49,259 bases of DNA from Streptomyces populi (GTDB taxonomy: Bacteria > Actinomycetota > Actinomycetes > Streptomycetales > Streptomycetaceae), in contig NZ_KZ626901.1 of assembly GCF_002911015.1 (NCBI RefSeq), positions 1 to 49,259 of the forward strand, in the 5' to 3' direction. The translations under genes and the position numbers were made by a program. Under the pieces are notes generated by a model, which saw only the letters and a program-made list of their open reading frames with translations, was not told the origin of the DNA and searched no databases. This document shows, one piece after another, positions 35,801-42,542 of this stretch (the first letter of the stretch is position 1; each line of letters opens with the position of its first letter).

Positions 35801-36591
35801 CGCGCGATGTCACCTCGCTGCGGGGCGAGATCGCGTTCGAGGACGTCGGCTTCGCCTACGGCCGCGAGGACGACGCCGAGGAGGCGCTCAGCGCGGTGTC
35901 GCTGCGCATCCCCGCCGGGCAGACCGTCGCCTTCGTCGGCGAGACCGGCGCCGGCAAGTCGACGCTCGTCAAGCTCGTCGCCCGGTTCTACGACCCGACG
36001 TCCGGGCGGGTGACGGTCGACGGCACGGACCTGCGCGACCTGGACATCACCTCCTACCGGCACCGGCTCGGTGTCGTCCCGCAGGAGGCCTACCTCTTCC
36101 AGGGGACCGTCCGCGACGCCATCGCCTACGGCCGTCCGGGCGCCGGTGACGCCGAGGTGGAGGCCGCCGCCCGCGCGGTCGGGGCCCACGACATGATCGC
36201 CACGCTGGACGGCGGCTACCTCCACGAGGTCGCCGAGCGCGGCCGCAACCTCTCCGCCGGGCAGCGCCAGCTGATCGCGCTGGCCCGCGCCGAGCTGGTC
36301 GACCCGGACGTGCTGCTGCTCGACGAGGCGACGGCCGCGCTGGACCTGGCGACCGAGGCCCTGGTCAACCAGGCCACCGACCGGCTGGCGGGCCGCCGTA
36401 CGACGCTGGTGGTCGCCCACCGGCTGACGACGGCCGCCCGCGCGGACCGGGTCGTGGTGATGGACCACGGCCGGGTCGCCGAGGACGGCACCCACGAGGA
36501 ACTGCTCCGCCTCGACGGCCGTTACGCCGAGCTGTGGCGGACCTTCGTGGGTTCCCCGGAGCCCGAGGAGCCCGTCAGCTCCTCGGCTTGA
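32863..36591 (+). CDS. single-chain double ABC exporter (TMD-NBD-TMD-NBD)
   Basis: Type IV ABC exporter of 1242 residues with both half-transporters in one chain. The first half has six membrane helices (to about 310) and NBD1: Walker A GSSGSGKST (369-377), signature LSGGQ (473), Walker B ending D497-D498. An acidic linker (about 585-650) joins the second six-helix domain and NBD2: Walker A GETGAGKST (1026-1034), signature LSAGQ (1130), Walker B with D1154-E1155. NBD1 thus lacks the catalytic Glu (Asp instead) and NBD2 has a changed signature, so one composite ATP site is degenerate and the other canonical, as in heterodimeric exporters. Likely a drug or lipid exporter. GTG 32863 is chosen for GGAAGG 7 bases before it. 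Confidence 0.92.
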   Translation: MATERGWARRLAGYAWRYPKDVVLALGSSLGGMALMAVVPLITKVIIDDVIGDHSRGMAPWAGALLGAAVLVYALTFVRRYYGGRLALDVQHDLRTDMYGTITRLDGRRQDELSTGQVVGRATSDLQLIQGLLFMLPMTIGNVLLFLISLAIMAALSLPLTLVALAVAPALWFVAKRSRSRLHPATWYAQAQAAAVAGVVDGAVSGVRVVKGFGQEEQETGKLREVGRRLFAGRLRTIRLNARYTPALQAVPALGQVAMLALGGWLAVRGQITLGTFVAFSTYLAQLVGPVRMLAVVLTVGQQARAGAERVLELIDTEPSIKDGTKTLPADAPATVEFDDVSFGYEEGRPVLNGLSFEIRPGETLAVVGSSGSGKSTVSLLLPRFYDVTHGAVLIGGHDVRELTAESLRAAIGLVPEDSFLFSDTVRANIAYGRPDATQDEIETAARAAQAHRFIAELPGGYDTKVGEHGLTLSGGQRQRVALARAILTDPRLLVLDDATSAVDARVEHEIHEALGQVMEGRTTLLIAHRRSTLNLADRIAVLDGGRLADIGTHDELQERSALYRRLLTDPDELGGVSPGHALPAAPREDTSVREELDAEFDAERGVTPHLWTGDREPRDTALDGMPATPGLLAQVEALPPATDVPDVDEVRAVTPEDSYGLRRLLRGFGAPLLVSLALVAVDAVMTLLLPILIRHGIDQGVTRLALGAVWAAAALALITVLVQWAAQIGETRMTGRTGERVLYALRLKIFAQLQRLGLDYYERELTGRIMTRMTTDVDALSTFLQTGLVTAFVSVVTFFGIMAALLVIDLQLALVVFTTLPPLVVGTFFFRRASVKAYELARERVSVVNADLQESVSGLRILQAFRREDASARRFAEGSDSYRRARIRGQWLISVYFPFVQLLASGAAAAVLIVGAHRIGSGTLTTGALVAYLLYIDLFFAPVQQLSQVFDGYQQATVSLGRIQELLREPASTKAAAAPRDVTSLRGEIAFEDVGFAYGREDDAEEALSAVSLRIPAGQTVAFVGETGAGKSTLVKLVARFYDPTSGRVTVDGTDLRDLDITSYRHRLGVVPQEAYLFQGTVRDAIAYGRPGAGDAEVEAAARAVGAHDMIATLDGGYLHEVAERGRNLSAGQRQLIALARAELVDPDVLLLDEATAALDLATEALVNQATDRLAGRRTTLVVAHRLTTAARADRVVVMDHGRVAEDGTHEELLRLDGRYAELWRTFVGSPEPEEPVSSSA

Positions 36592-37051
36592 TGCCGGAGA
36601 TCTTCTTCGTCGCCAGATCCGACTGCACCGTCAGATAGGTGTACGTCGGGTGCTGCGGGGAGCCCCAGGTCAGCCGGACCGTCGACCAGGTGTGCCCGGC
36701 GCCGCTGTCGCCCGCCGTCACCCGCCAGGCGCTCGGCACGTTCTGGGCGCGCAGCACCCCGTCGGCGTGCTGCCGGTGCTCCCAGCCGGCGAGCTGGGAG
36801 CGGAGGGCCGGGGTCAGGTAGAAGGTCCGCAGCCGCGTGCCCAGGGTGCCGGAGCCCCCGTCGGTCACGGCGTCGATGTAGGCGCCGTAGAAGTCGGCCA
36901 CGCGGTCGTAGGCGGGGCCGCTGCTCCCGCTGCGGGCGGGCGGTGCCGCGGTGGAACTCGCGACGGCCGGCACCGAGGCGCCGGCGGCGATCAGCAGGGC
37001 CGCGGCGACGAGAGCGCGACCGGTCGTGAGGGAGGACGTGATGCCGGACAT
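36575..37051 (-). CDS. small secreted protein, possibly NTF2-like
   Basis: Exported protein of 158 residues. A Sec signal peptide ends near residue 33 (RALVAAALLIAAGASVPAVA). The mature part begins with a helical segment (DRVADFYGAYIDAVTDG; LRTFYLTPALRSQLAGWEHR) and continues with strands (TWSTVRLTWGSPQHPTYTYL; QSDLATKKISGIKP), a pattern seen in NTF2-like or DUF3828-type secreted domains. This fold assignment is inference. Its last 17 bp overlap the 3' end of the convergent ABC exporter gene, so no terminator can lie between them. Confidence 0.7.
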   Translation of the reverse strand: MSGITSSLTTGRALVAAALLIAAGASVPAVASSTAAPPARSGSSGPAYDRVADFYGAYIDAVTDGGSGTLGTRLRTFYLTPALRSQLAGWEHRQHADGVLRAQNVPSAWRVTAGDSGAGHTWSTVRLTWGSPQHPTYTYLTVQSDLATKKISGIKPRS

Positions 37052-37236
37052 GGGTAACCGCCTTTCGTTTCCTGCTCCGTTGGACAAAGGGGAAACCGGC
37101 ACGGTTGTGTCCGAAAAAGGAAAAAACCTCGCACGGGTGAGACGCGCCCCACAGTGAAGTCGTAGCGGTACGCAACCGTCCGCCGCATGTCCTGCGTCCG
37201 TACACCAGTACGCTGATTGCTGCGGGAGGGACGACA

Positions 37237-37626
37237 GTGGACAGTGGTGCGATACGCCGACGCCTGGCGCTCGGCACGGCCGTGCTGGCCGCGGCCGGAC
37301 TGCTCGCCTTCATGAGCCCGGGCAGCGCCCAGGCCGCCTCCCCCTTCTGCTCGGGCCGCAAGGTCCGCACCCTGCCCTTCACGACCGGCTCCGTGCAGGT
37401 GTACAAGCGCAGCGGCTACGTCTGCGCCGTGACCTTTCCCGGGGCGCACGGCTCGCGCAAGCGGATGTCCGTCAGCGTGCAGGCCCGCGGCGGCCGGCCG
37501 GTCATGAACTCCGGGCGCTTCGCGCACCACGCGGGCCCGGTGACCCTGTACGCGGGCCACCGCTGCGTGCGGGTCAAGGGCTCGGTCGGATCGGGATCGG
37601 TGAGTTCCGGCTGGATCCTGTGCTGA
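37237..37626 (+). CDS. small secreted protein resembling spore-associated protein A (SapA)
   Basis: Exported, very basic protein of 129 residues. The signal peptide ends at AQA near residue 32. The mature part has four Cys (PFCSG, YVCAV, HRCVR, final WILC), enough for two disulfides. The sequence pattern, SGYVCAVTF, then NSGRFAHHAGPVTLYAGHRC, then GSVSSGW-C at the end, resembles SapA-type spore-coat proteins of Streptomyces (GYNCVVT...DSGxFxxYAGPV...CV...S.W.HC). The relationship is from remembered pattern, not from a search. The GTG has GGGAGGG 6 bases upstream. It is divergent from the NTF2-like gene. Confidence 0.65.
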   Translation: MDSGAIRRRLALGTAVLAAAGLLAFMSPGSAQAASPFCSGRKVRTLPFTTGSVQVYKRSGYVCAVTFPGAHGSRKRMSVSVQARGGRPVMNSGRFAHHAGPVTLYAGHRCVRVKGSVGSGSVSSGWILC

Positions 37627-37712
37627 ACCACGTATGACCCAAGACCCCCTGGTGTCACGGGAGTTGCTCCGTTAGGTTCCGGCGGACAACCGCGTATCCC
37701 AGGGGAGGGTGC

Positions 37713-39176
37713 ATGCGCAAGGCGCTCAGAGGGCTGCTCGTGCTCACGGTGCTCATCGGCACGCTGAGCACGGCCGGGACGGCCACCGCCGGCCCGGCGG
37801 TGGCCCACCGCACCGCAAGAACCACCGGCACGGCCGACGAGAACAAGGACATCCTGGACCGGCTCCTCGCGATCCCGGGCATGAGCCTCGTCGAGGAGAA
37901 GCCGTACACCGGCTACCGGTTCTTCGTCCTGAACTACACCCAGCCCGTCGACCACCGGCACCCGTCCAAGGGCACGTTCCAGCAGCGGATCACCGTGCTG
38001 CACAAGGACACCGCGCGCCCGACGGTCTTCTACACCGGCGGCTACAACGTCTCCGTCAACCCGAGCCGGCGCGAACCGACCCAGATCGTGGACGGCAACC
38101 AGGTCTCGATGGAGTACCGCTTCTTCACGCCGTCCCGGCCCGACCCGGCCGACTGGTCCAAGCTCGACATCTGGCAGGCGGCCGGCGACCAGCACCGCAT
38201 CTTCCGGGCGCTGAAGCAGATCTACGGTCAGAAGTGGATATCCACCGGCGGCTCCAAGGGCGGCATGACCGCCACGTACTACGAGCGCTTCTACCCGCGC
38301 GACATGGACGGCGTCGTCGCCTACGTGGCGCCCAACGACGTCGTGAACGACGAGGACTCGGCGTACGACCGCTTCTTCGCGCAGGTCGGCACCAAGGAGT
38401 GCCGCGACCGGCTGAACGCCGTGCAGCGCGAGGCCCTGGTGCGCCGGGAGCCCCTGGAGAAGAAGTACGAGCAGTACGCGGCCGACAACGGCTACACGTT
38501 CACGACCATCGGCGGCCTCGACCGGGCCTACGAGGCGGTCGTCCTCGACTACGTGTGGGGCTTCTGGCAGTACAGCCTGCTGAAGGACTGCGACACGATC
38601 CCGGCGGACGCCGCCCACGCGACGGACGAGGCGATCTGGGACTCGGTGGACGGCATCTCCGGCTTCTCGGCCTACACCGACCAGGGCCTGGAGACGTACA
38701 CGCCGTACTACTACCAGGCGGGCACCCAACTCGGCGCCCCCACCATCCACTTCCCGTACATCGAGAAGAAGTACGTCCGGTACGGCTACCAGCCGCCTCG
38801 GAACTTCGTGCCGCGCTCCATTCCGATGAGGTTCCAGCCGGGAGCGATGCGTGACGTGGACACCTGGGTCCGCCGGCACGCGAACCACATGCTCTTCGTC
38901 TACGGCCAGAACGACCCCTGGGGCGCCGAGCGGTTCCGCCTCGGCTCCAAGGCACGCGACTCCTACGTCTTCACGGCCCCGGGCCTGAACCACGGCGCGA
39001 ACGTCGCCGGGCTCGTCGCCGACGAGAAGGCGCTCGCCACCGCCCGCATCCTCGACTGGGCGGGGGTCGCCTCCGCGACGGTCCGGGCGAACCCGTCGGC
39101 GGCCCGGCCGCTCGCGCGGTTCGACGCGAGGCTGGACGACCGCGACGTCGAACGGGACATGACCCTGCGTCCGTAG
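37713..39176 (+). CDS. secreted S37-family tripeptidyl aminopeptidase (PS-10 type)
   Basis: Exported serine peptidase of 487 residues of the PS-10/S37 family, known from Streptomyces to remove Pro-containing tripeptides from N-termini. The signal peptide covers about the first 30 residues. The alpha/beta-hydrolase triad can be placed: S181 in TGGSKGGM, D401 in GQNDPWG and H427 in LNHGANV. FYTGGYN and YAPND-like VAPNDVVND motifs are also typical. The ATG follows AGGGGAGGG. Its probable function is the breakdown of secreted proteins or propeptide processing. A strong hairpin follows. Confidence 0.9.
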   Translation: MRKALRGLLVLTVLIGTLSTAGTATAGPAVAHRTARTTGTADENKDILDRLLAIPGMSLVEEKPYTGYRFFVLNYTQPVDHRHPSKGTFQQRITVLHKDTARPTVFYTGGYNVSVNPSRREPTQIVDGNQVSMEYRFFTPSRPDPADWSKLDIWQAAGDQHRIFRALKQIYGQKWISTGGSKGGMTATYYERFYPRDMDGVVAYVAPNDVVNDEDSAYDRFFAQVGTKECRDRLNAVQREALVRREPLEKKYEQYAADNGYTFTTIGGLDRAYEAVVLDYVWGFWQYSLLKDCDTIPADAAHATDEAIWDSVDGISGFSAYTDQGLETYTPYYYQAGTQLGAPTIHFPYIEKKYVRYGYQPPRNFVPRSIPMRFQPGAMRDVDTWVRRHANHMLFVYGQNDPWGAERFRLGSKARDSYVFTAPGLNHGANVAGLVADEKALATARILDWAGVASATVRANPSAARPLARFDARLDDRDVERDMTLRP

Positions 39177-39181
39177 CCGGA

Positions 39182-39227
39182 CCGGGGCCGTGCCCGCCCG
39201 CGTGGAGGTGGGCGGGCACGGCCCCGG
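39182..39227. terminator. 18-bp stem bidirectional terminator
   Basis: Perfect 18-bp stem CCGGGGCCGTGCCCGCCC/GGGCGGGCACGGCCCCGG with a 10-nt loop, between the convergent peptidase and GH3 genes. Confidence 0.8.
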
Positions 39228-39234
39228 GCAGGTC

Positions 39235-41103
39235 CTAGTACGTCAGCCCGTACCCGATCGGGGACCGCACCCGCGCCGGGTCGTCCGCCCGCTGTACGGG
39301 CACCGGCAGCCTGCCGCGCGGGTCCGCCCGGCCGGCGATCACCCGGGCGGCGGCGCGCACTTCGACGTCGGTCCAGGAGTAGGACGCCAGGAAGGCGCCG
39401 ACCCCCGGGACCTGGGCGATGTCGTACGGGTTGCGGACGGCGACGGCGGTCACCGGGACACCCGTGGCGACCAGCCGTTCGACCAGGGTCTTCTGGGACC
39501 CGGTGGCCGTCAGGTTGTACGTCAGGGCGACCACCGCGTCCGCGTCGGCCGCCGCCGTGACGGCCTTGGTGATCGTGGCCGCCGACGGCGCCGTACCCGT
39601 GGACAGGGCCGTCGCGGTGAACCCGAGTCCGTTCAGCGCGGCGGCCATGACGGTGGTGGGCGGCCCGTCGGACAGCGACGGCGAGGCGGGATCGGCGCCC
39701 ACCACCAGCACCCTCGGGGTGCGCCGCCGGGACAGCGGGAGCAGTCCCTCCTCGTTGACCAGCAGCGTGGTGGTGCGCTCGGCGATCCGGTCGGCGGCCC
39801 TGAGGTGCGCCGGGACACCGACCACCCGGTCGACGTCCGCGTCGGGGACGTACGGGTCGTTCAGCAGCCCGTGCTTCGCCTTGAGCCGCAGGATGCGCAG
39901 GATCGACTCGTCGAGCCTGGCCTCGGTCAGCTCGCCGCCGCGCACGGCGTTCAGCACCGCGTTCCACGCGACGCCGAGGTCCGGCGGGTTGAGGAGCTGG
40001 TCGACGCCGGCCTTGAGCGCGAGGACGGGAACGCGGTCGTCGCCGTACTTCGTCCGGACGCCCTCCATGCCCAGGGAGTCCGTCACCACGACGCCGTCGT
40101 AGCCCAGTTCGCCGCGCAGGATGCCGGTGAGGATCGGGTGGGAGAGGGTGGCGGGGTCACCGGCGGGGTCGAGCGCCGGGACCATGATGTGCGCGGTCAT
40201 GATCGAGTCGATGCCGGCGCGGATCGCCGCCCGGAAGGGCACCGCGTCCAGCTCCGACCACAGCTCGCGGCTGTGGGTGATGACGGGGAAGCCGAAGTGG
40301 CTGTCCACGGCGGTGTCGCCGTGGCCGGGGAAGTGCTTGGCCGTGGCCGCGACCCCCGAGCCCTGGTACCCCTTCACCTCGGCCGCCACCAGGCCCGCCA
40401 CCGCCTCCGGATCGGCGCCGAAGGAGCGCACGCCGATCACCGGGTTGGCCGGGTTGACGTTCACGTCGGCGTCGGGGGAGTAGTCCTGGTTGATGCCGAG
40501 CGCGCGCAGCTCGGCGCCGCTGATGCGGCCCACCGTCCGCGCGTCGGCCCGCGAACCGCCCGCGCCCAGCGCCATGGCGCCCGGGAACAGCGTCGCGGGC
40601 TTGCCCACCCGGGCCACTATCCCGTGTTCCTGGTCCGTGGCGATCAGCAGCGGCAGCCCGCGCGGCAGCTCCAGCGAGGCCCGCTGGATGCCGTTCGACA
40701 GCGCGGCGATCTGGTGCGGGTCACGGGTGTTGTGCGCCCAGGCGAAGTAGATGATGCCGCCGACGCGGTACTCGGCGATCAGCTCGGCGGCCGTGCGGAC
40801 GCCGATCTCCTTGAGGTTGGCGTCGATGTCGGCCTGGTCGGGCGCGGTGGCCGAATGGCCGTACACCCGCATGACGAAGAGCTGGCCGACCTTCTCCTCC
40901 AGCGTCATACGGGAGATCAGGGCGCGCAGCGCCTTGTCGGTGCCCGGGCGGGCGGGCGCCGCGTGGGCGCGGGGACCGGCGGCCAGCGCGGCGGTGATGC
41001 CCGCCGTGGCGGCGAGGACCGTGCGCCGGGAGGGCCTTGACGGTCTGTCCGGCTCCACCGGCCCGGACGGTCTTGCGGTGCTTCCCGTGCTGGAGTCGCG
41101 CAC
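39235..41103 (-). CDS. Tat-exported GH3 beta-N-acetylglucosaminidase (NagZ-like)
   Basis: Glycoside hydrolase family 3 enzyme of 622 residues. The N-terminal SRRTVLAATAGITAALAAG is a twin-arginine signal. The barrel domain has K256-H-F-P-G-H-G-DT with the DSHFGFP loop typical of N-acetylglucosaminidases, and the nucleophile D342 in VVTDSLGM. A C-terminal alpha/beta domain follows (LLVNEEGLLPLSRRRTPRVL; PGVGAFLASYSWTDVEVRAA). Likely removes GlcNAc from chitin or peptidoglycan fragments. GTG 41103 is chosen because GGAG lies 7 bases upstream; the in-frame ATG at 41172 would start in the inverted repeats. No dre site was seen; instead GGAA/TTCC inverted repeats stand before it. Confidence 0.9.
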   Translation of the reverse strand: MRDSSTGSTARPSGPVEPDRPSRPSRRTVLAATAGITAALAAGPRAHAAPARPGTDKALRALISRMTLEEKVGQLFVMRVYGHSATAPDQADIDANLKEIGVRTAAELIAEYRVGGIIYFAWAHNTRDPHQIAALSNGIQRASLELPRGLPLLIATDQEHGIVARVGKPATLFPGAMALGAGGSRADARTVGRISGAELRALGINQDYSPDADVNVNPANPVIGVRSFGADPEAVAGLVAAEVKGYQGSGVAATAKHFPGHGDTAVDSHFGFPVITHSRELWSELDAVPFRAAIRAGIDSIMTAHIMVPALDPAGDPATLSHPILTGILRGELGYDGVVVTDSLGMEGVRTKYGDDRVPVLALKAGVDQLLNPPDLGVAWNAVLNAVRGGELTEARLDESILRILRLKAKHGLLNDPYVPDADVDRVVGVPAHLRAADRIAERTTTLLVNEEGLLPLSRRRTPRVLVVGADPASPSLSDGPPTTVMAAALNGLGFTATALSTGTAPSAATITKAVTAAADADAVVALTYNLTATGSQKTLVERLVATGVPVTAVAVRNPYDIAQVPGVGAFLASYSWTDVEVRAAARVIAGRADPRGRLPVPVQRADDPARVRSPIGYGLTY

Positions 41104-41125
41104 AAGCGCTCCTTCCCTCGTGAAG

Positions 41126-41166
41126 GAAACTTCCGAGGAGTCACGATTATCCGGGAAGTTTCTTCC
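41126..41166. promoter_or_regulatory. inverted repeats upstream of the GH3 gene
   Basis: GAAACTTCC (41126-41134) and GGAAGTTTC (41154-41162) are a perfect 9-bp inverted repeat. Each side also forms its own short palindrome (GGAA-N2-TTCC; GGAAG-TTT-CTTCC). They lie 22-63 bp before the GTG start. GAAA-N-TTTC-like sites control xylanolytic genes in Streptomyces, but the match is incomplete, so the regulator is unknown. Confidence 0.5.
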
Positions 41167-41209
41167 AGTCAAGGGTGTGCGCAGGGCGCGCCGTGCCGGT
41201 GGGTGGGGC

Positions 41210-41296
41210 GGGGCCGTGCCGGTGCATCAGCCCGTCGCCGTCGGACAGGGATGTGGGCGTCGGTGGCGACGGGCATCGATGTACCGGCGCGGCCCC
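41210..41296. repeat. MITE-like palindromic element, copy 1
   Basis: Terminal 19-bp arms GGGGCCGTGCCGGTGCATC and, reverse-complemented, GGGGCCGCGCCGGTACATC differ at two positions. They continue into inner arms GCCCGTCGCC/GGCGACGGGC and a 25-nt loop; total 87 bp. The terminal arms recur at 49152-49170 and 49246 onward. It lies in a non-coding interval. Confidence 0.7.
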
Positions 41297-41411
41297 TCGC
41301 GTGCGTACCCGGCTGCGGGTGCGTCGTGGTTCGGGCGCAGCCCCTCATCGGCGTGAGTTTCAGCCCCTCCGGCGTTTGAGGAGCGGGGTCCGGGGCGGAG
41401 CCCCAGGGGTG
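41297..41411. repeat. Streptomyces dispersed intergenic repeat sequence
   Basis: Contains CCCGGCTGCGGGTGCGTCGT and, at 41361-41400, CAGCCCCTCCGGCGTTTGAG followed by GAGCGGGGTCCGGGGCGGAG. Very similar phrases recur between genes in many Streptomyces genomes, as I recall them. Short hairpins (CTCC/GAGG; GGGG..CCCC) are present. It may be a degenerate mobile or structural repeat. Confidence 0.55.
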
Positions 41412-41507
41412 GGAAGGGTAGGGGCGGAGGGGGCGAAAGAACCGCCCGGACCTGCGGAGCCGTGGGGTGGGCGGCGCGAGCCCTTGCGTCGGGCTCCGGC
41501 TGTGGGG

Positions 41508-42419
41508 TCAGGGGTGTTTCGTCACGGTGGGCCAGTGGGACTGGAGGGTTCGGACCGTCTCGGCGATGGCCGGACGGCGCGCCGCTCCCGAGCGCCACAG
41601 CGCGTACAGCCGACGGACGGGCAGCGGGTCGAGGGGTACCTCCACCACCCCTTCGGGGAGGGGGCCGCGGCCGAGGCGCGGGATGAGGGCGACGCCGAGA
41701 CCGGCGGCGACGAGGGCGACGAGGGTCGGGTTCTCCTCGGCCTGGTGGACGATGTCCGGCTCGCTGCCCGCCGCGCGCAGCGTGCGCACCAGCCAGTCGT
41801 GGCAGACCCTGCCCGGCGGCTGGCAGATCCACCGCTGGCCGCCCAGGTCCTCGCGCCGTACCGAGGCCCGTCCGGCGAAGGGGTGTCCGGCGGGGACGAG
41901 CAGATCGCACAGGTCGTCCCCGATCACCGCCTGCTCCACCCCCGGCGGGGCGGGCAGCGGCGAGATGTCCCAGTCGTGCGCGACGGCCATGTCGACCGCG
42001 CCCCGGGCGACCAGGTCGACGGACAGGTGCGGGTCGACCTCCGTCAGCCGGGTGTCCAGGGCCGGGTGCCGGGCGGCCAGATCGGCCAGGACGGCGGGCA
42101 TCAGACCGCGGGCCGCCGAGGCGAACGCGGCCACCGTCAGCCGCCCCGCCGGCATCCCCCGGCGCTCCTCCAGCTCGGTCTCGGCCCGCTCCACGATCGA
42201 CAGCAACTGCTGCGCAGTGGCTGCGAGTTGCTCGGCCTGCTCGGTGAGTCGGACCCCGCGGCCGCGCCGCTCCAGCAGTACGGTCCTGGTCTCCCGCTCC
42301 AGCTTCGCGATCTGCTGGGACACGGCGGACGGCGTGTAGCCGAGCGCGGCCGCGGCGGCGCCGACCGTGCCGTGCACCGAGACGGCGTGCAGCGCGCGCA
42401 GGCGCTGGAGATCGAGCAC
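41508..42419 (-). CDS. LysR-family transcriptional regulator
   Basis: Regulator of 303 residues with a standard N-terminal winged helix-turn-helix (LQRLRALHAVSVHGTVGAAA then AALGYTPSAVSQQIAKLERE) and a C-terminal periplasmic-binding-protein-like effector domain (RLTVAAFASAARGLMPAVLA; AEENPTLVALVAAGLGVALI). The GTG start at 42419 follows GGGAGG by 6 bases; longer in-frame readings upstream overlap the divergent gene and are not real. It is divergent from the EamA exporter gene, which it probably regulates. The effector is unknown. Confidence 0.9.
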   Translation of the reverse strand: MLDLQRLRALHAVSVHGTVGAAAAALGYTPSAVSQQIAKLERETRTVLLERRGRGVRLTEQAEQLAATAQQLLSIVERAETELEERRGMPAGRLTVAAFASAARGLMPAVLADLAARHPALDTRLTEVDPHLSVDLVARGAVDMAVAHDWDISPLPAPPGVEQAVIGDDLCDLLVPAGHPFAGRASVRREDLGGQRWICQPPGRVCHDWLVRTLRAAGSEPDIVHQAEENPTLVALVAAGLGVALIPRLGRGPLPEGVVEVPLDPLPVRRLYALWRSGAARRPAIAETVRTLQSHWPTVTKHP

Positions 42420-42466
42420 GGATGCCTCCCGGTCGGCGATGCGGCTTTTCCGGCTCCTCCCAGCAT

Positions 42467-42485
42467 ACGTAAGCGTTGCTTCATC
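42467..42485. promoter_or_regulatory. possible LysR binding site
   Basis: ACGTAAGCGTTGCTTCATC contains the dyad AAGC-GTT-GCTT and a T-N11-A spacing, the general LysR box. It lies in the 123-bp divergent region between the LysR and EamA genes. Confidence 0.35.
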
Positions 42486-42542
42486 CATCCATGCAGACAT
42501 TCGCGCTGGTGCTACATGGTGACGGCATCCGATGCTCGACGC

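Larger units (their letters stand above)
41104..41507. other. repeat-rich non-coding interval
   Basis: A 404-bp gap between the GH3 gene and the LysR gene. It contains the GH3 upstream inverted repeats, a MITE-like palindrome and a block of Streptomyces-type dispersed repeat; each is listed separately. The rest, 41412-41507, is G+C-rich with no structure that I can assign. Confidence 0.7.

Noticed and set aside
31717..36495. A 1592-codon open frame on the minus strand opposite the serine hydrolase and ABC exporter genes.
   Set aside because: It is antisense to two clearly real genes, has no domain and shows composition typical of the G+C-rich third-position mirror frame.
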